From: Spirochaetaceae bacterium
GTDB taxonomy: Bacteria; Spirochaetota; Spirochaetia; B11-G9
Direction of reading: 5' to 3'
Assembly (NCBI GenBank): GCA_030643345.1
Contig: DAOWMA010000100.1
Coordinates: 1-7,321 of the forward strand
Length of the DNA stretch: 7,321 nucleotides
Positions 6,044 through 7,321 of the stretch are shown one piece after another; the stretch's first letter is position 1, and the number at the start of each line of letters is the position of its first letter. The position numbers and the translations under genes are program-made. A model generated the notes under the pieces. That model did not search any database. It had not been told where the DNA came from and saw only the letters and a list, made by a program, of their open reading frames with translations.

Positions 6044-7033
6044 CTAACCAATCGATTCCTTTATCTCATCCAACTGTTTTTTTAGATCAAGAATTTCATT
6101 TTCCCAGAATTTATCTGTACCCCAATCAGGGAAATTGTGTCTAAACTGGAAATCATCTACCTGCCTCCCGCACCATGCAAGGAAATAGATAATTCTCATT
6201 GCACGAAGGGGCTCAACAAGACGAGATGTGGTATAGTCAAATGGCAGAAATTGTTCATACCCTTCGATTAACAGATTTAGCTCTTTTCGGGATTCGGACA
6301 AACTTCCCGGTAAGAGAAGCCATAGGTCCTGCATTGCCGGGCCCATTGCCATATCGTCGAAATCAATTATCATCAGTTGATCATTACCATCCATACCTGG
6401 GCGGCTTAAAATATTCCCAAGGTGGCAATCTCCATGAATACGATGTCTATTTACCCCTTCAAACAATGGAATAATAAGGTCCAGTATTTCATCTGTAATT
6501 TTTTTAAAGTCAGTTTTCAGATTTCCTGAAATCAAATTCCCCGCCAGAAGTTCATCCAGATCCTGCCGGGTAGAAAAAGAAGGATCAAGCACTATTCGAT
6601 GTTCAGCTTTCCTGCTTATACCGGAAGAATGTATACGACCAATTAAAGCGCCTGCACGTATATAATCTTCATCACTATTTAACTCAAACAACCTTCCTGA
6701 TTTTTTAGGGAAAACAGAAAAATAGAAGCCATTGTTATTACCAAGAGTATTTTTATTATCAAGTTTAACAGGACATACCACAGGAATATCTCTTTCCGCA
6801 CAATCCTCCATAAAATCATGCTCTTCCTTTAAGGCGGCTTCTGTCCACCGTCCAGGGCGATAAAATTTCGCAACAAACCTCTCTCCATCATCAGTTTCAA
6901 TTTCATAGACCCTGTTAATATAACTGGGAAAGGGTGTAATAAGGCCCGTTAAGTTTGTATTTGCTGCTTTTTCCACAGAGGAAAGGACAATATCCGGTGT
7001 AAGTTCTGCGAATCCTGTTGTGTTATTATTCAT
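6044..7033 (-). CDS. srkA: SrkA/RdoA (YihE)-type stress-response Ser/Thr protein kinase
   Basis: Cytoplasmic eukaryotic-like kinase fold of the APH/choline kinase group; in E. coli SrkA protects stressed cells, in the Cpx envelope-stress regulon. It has 329 residues against 328 in E. coli and aligns along its full length as I recall that sequence. Seen here: SYINRVYEIE (37-46), FVAKFYRPGRWT (53-64) with the ATP-binding K56, GFYFSVFP (102-109), and the catalytic loop HGDCHLGNIL (200-209) with D202 and N207. IDFDD (223-227) is the metal-binding loop, followed by GPAMQDLWLLLPG (231-243) and EPLRAMRIIYFLAW (274-287). All key residues are present. The ATG at 7033 matches the family N-terminus, and an in-frame TAG lies six codons upstream. 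It has no Shine-Dalgarno: the preceding bases are CCCTCCC. This is unlike most other genes here and may mean leaderless translation. The SPFH gene follows 138 bases downstream from its own promoter. Confidence 0.93.
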   Translation of the reverse strand: MNNNTTGFAELTPDIVLSSVEKAANTNLTGLITPFPSYINRVYEIETDDGERFVAKFYRPGRWTEAALKEEHDFMEDCAERDIPVVCPVKLDNKNTLGNNNGFYFSVFPKKSGRLFELNSDEDYIRAGALIGRIHSSGISRKAEHRIVLDPSFSTRQDLDELLAGNLISGNLKTDFKKITDEILDLIIPLFEGVNRHRIHGDCHLGNILSRPGMDGNDQLMIIDFDDMAMGPAMQDLWLLLPGSLSESRKELNLLIEGYEQFLPFDYTTSRLVEPLRAMRIIYFLAWCGRQVDDFQFRHNFPDWGTDKFWENEILDLKKQLDEIKESIG

Positions 7034-7076
7034 GGGAGGGATAATAGACTAAATGAAGCCTAATTACCATCCCATG
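7031..7076. repeat. Inverted repeat around the srkA start and promoter, possible operator
   Basis: CATGGGAGGG (7031-7040) is matched on the opposite strand by CATGGGATGG (7076-7067): 10-base arms with one mismatch and a 26-base gap; the outer 7 bases are perfect. One arm contains the srkA start codon and the other overlaps the possible -35 at 7064-7069. The placement suggests a paired protein-binding site, though a long-loop hairpin cannot be excluded. Confidence 0.4.
7041..7069 (-). promoter_or_regulatory. Possible srkA promoter at leaderless distance
   Basis: On the minus strand TATTAT (7041-7046) lies 17 bases from TGGTAA (7064-7069, a weak -35). The -10 ends 7 bases before the ATG, so transcription would start at about the A of the start codon. 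This agrees with the missing ribosome binding site. The weak -35 keeps confidence low. Confidence 0.35.
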
Positions 7077-7139
7077 ATTAGATTATGATTTGGGATATTA
7101 AAATTATCTAATTCAGGAGAAAAAGTGACTAAATTTTTA

Positions 7140-7167
7140 TTGCGATGTAACAGTTTAGGTGTATAAT
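7140..7167 (+). promoter_or_regulatory. Sigma-70-type promoter of the right-edge gene
   Basis: TTGCGA (7140-7145), a 16-base spacer and a perfect TATAAT (7162-7167) lie upstream of the ATG at 7195. Transcription would start near 7174, leaving a leader of about 20 bases with the Shine-Dalgarno AAGGAG. Confidence 0.7.
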
Positions 7168-7194
7168 AAAGCGATAATTAAAAGGAGAATAGCT

Positions 7195-7321
7195 ATGAAA
7201 TTAGAACTGGCAGATGGCAAAGTTTTAGATGTTTCTGATATTGAATTAGTATACAGTGAAATTGACAAACTGGATAAAAAAAACGATCACCTTATTCTGA
7301 GTGATGGCGATAATTTTATAC
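7195..7321 (+). CDS. Unrecognised hypothetical protein, N-terminal part, cut by the right edge
   Basis: The frame is open from the ATG at 7195 to the window end, giving 42 residues. AAGGAG at 7182-7187 lies 7 bases before the ATG and a good promoter lies at 7140-7167, so this is almost certainly a real gene. The protein starts MKLELADGKVLDVSDIELVY and continues with a helical KLDKKNDH stretch and LILSDGDNFI. It is acidic, with no signal peptide or membrane segment. The layout (short strand, helix, then a strand ending DGDNFI) recalls small bacterial proteins with an N-terminal '..L.DG..I.....I' pattern, but I cannot name a family. It is divergent from srkA. Confidence 0.8.
   Translation, partial: MKLELADGKVLDVSDIELVYSEIDKLDKKNDHLILSDGDNFI

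Noticed and set aside
6199..6474. A 91-codon plus-strand frame inside the kinase gene, and similar frames at 3647-3859, 4397-4645 and 5557-5745.
   Set aside because: They are shadows within well-supported genes, with no family features.
7125..7166. A 13-codon frame starting GTG, preceded by AGGAG at 7115-7119, as a leader peptide for the right-edge gene.
   Set aside because: It overlaps the -35, spacer and -10 of the promoter at 7140-7167, so the main transcript would not contain it, and the codons show no attenuator-like run.

Overview
The window is a gene-dense, AT-rich bacterial chromosomal stretch. It holds five complete conserved genes, one complete but unusual two-repeat gene, and one gene cut by each edge. 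Most genes have clear AGGAG-type ribosome binding sites, and the promoters that can be read are of the TTGnnn/TATAAT type. Together with the gene content (a membrane-anchored sensor-like protein, an archaeal-type phosphoglycerate mutase, an UMF1 transporter, a YdjI-like SPFH protein and an SrkA-type kinase) this suggests a diderm bacterium, perhaps a spirochaete. That placement comes from remembered family resemblance and is tentative. No mobile element, tRNA, rRNA or CRISPR array is visible, and no gap between genes exceeds about 180 bases.

Left part (1-2560). A minus-strand gene starting at 336 runs off the left edge. It encodes an N-terminal membrane anchor followed by an extracytoplasmic-looking helical region, like the start of a chemotaxis receptor. 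Divergent from it is a TrmH-type tRNA 2'-O-ribose methyltransferase (514-1197). TrmH converges on, and overlaps by 19 bases, a cofactor-independent phosphoglycerate mutase of the archaeal type (minus strand, start corrected to 2408). Divergent from the mutase is an UMF1-family major facilitator transporter (start corrected to 2559).

Middle and right part (3840-7190). Three minus-strand genes lie in a row. The upstream gene is an SrkA/RdoA (YihE)-type stress-response protein kinase (6044-7033). Next is a YdjI-like SPFH protein that carries a Met-Gly-rich linker, two proline tracts and a C-terminal GYF_2 domain (4772-5905). Last is a protein made of two ungapped repeats, each resembling a TerB-like acidic helical domain (3876-4706). 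The SPFH gene has its own strong promoter (TTGCAT, 17 bases, TATACT), and the TerB-like gene follows only 66 bases downstream with no terminator between them. This SPFH-GYF_2 plus double-TerB pair is the most interesting part of the window: a plausible two-gene membrane-associated stress or scaffold module, next to a stress kinase.

Right edge. A plus-strand gene with a good promoter and ribosome binding site starts at 7195 and is cut after 42 codons; it is not recognised. The 161-base gap before it contains a 10-base inverted repeat that overlaps the kinase start codon, and a possible -10 box at the distance expected for a leaderless transcript.
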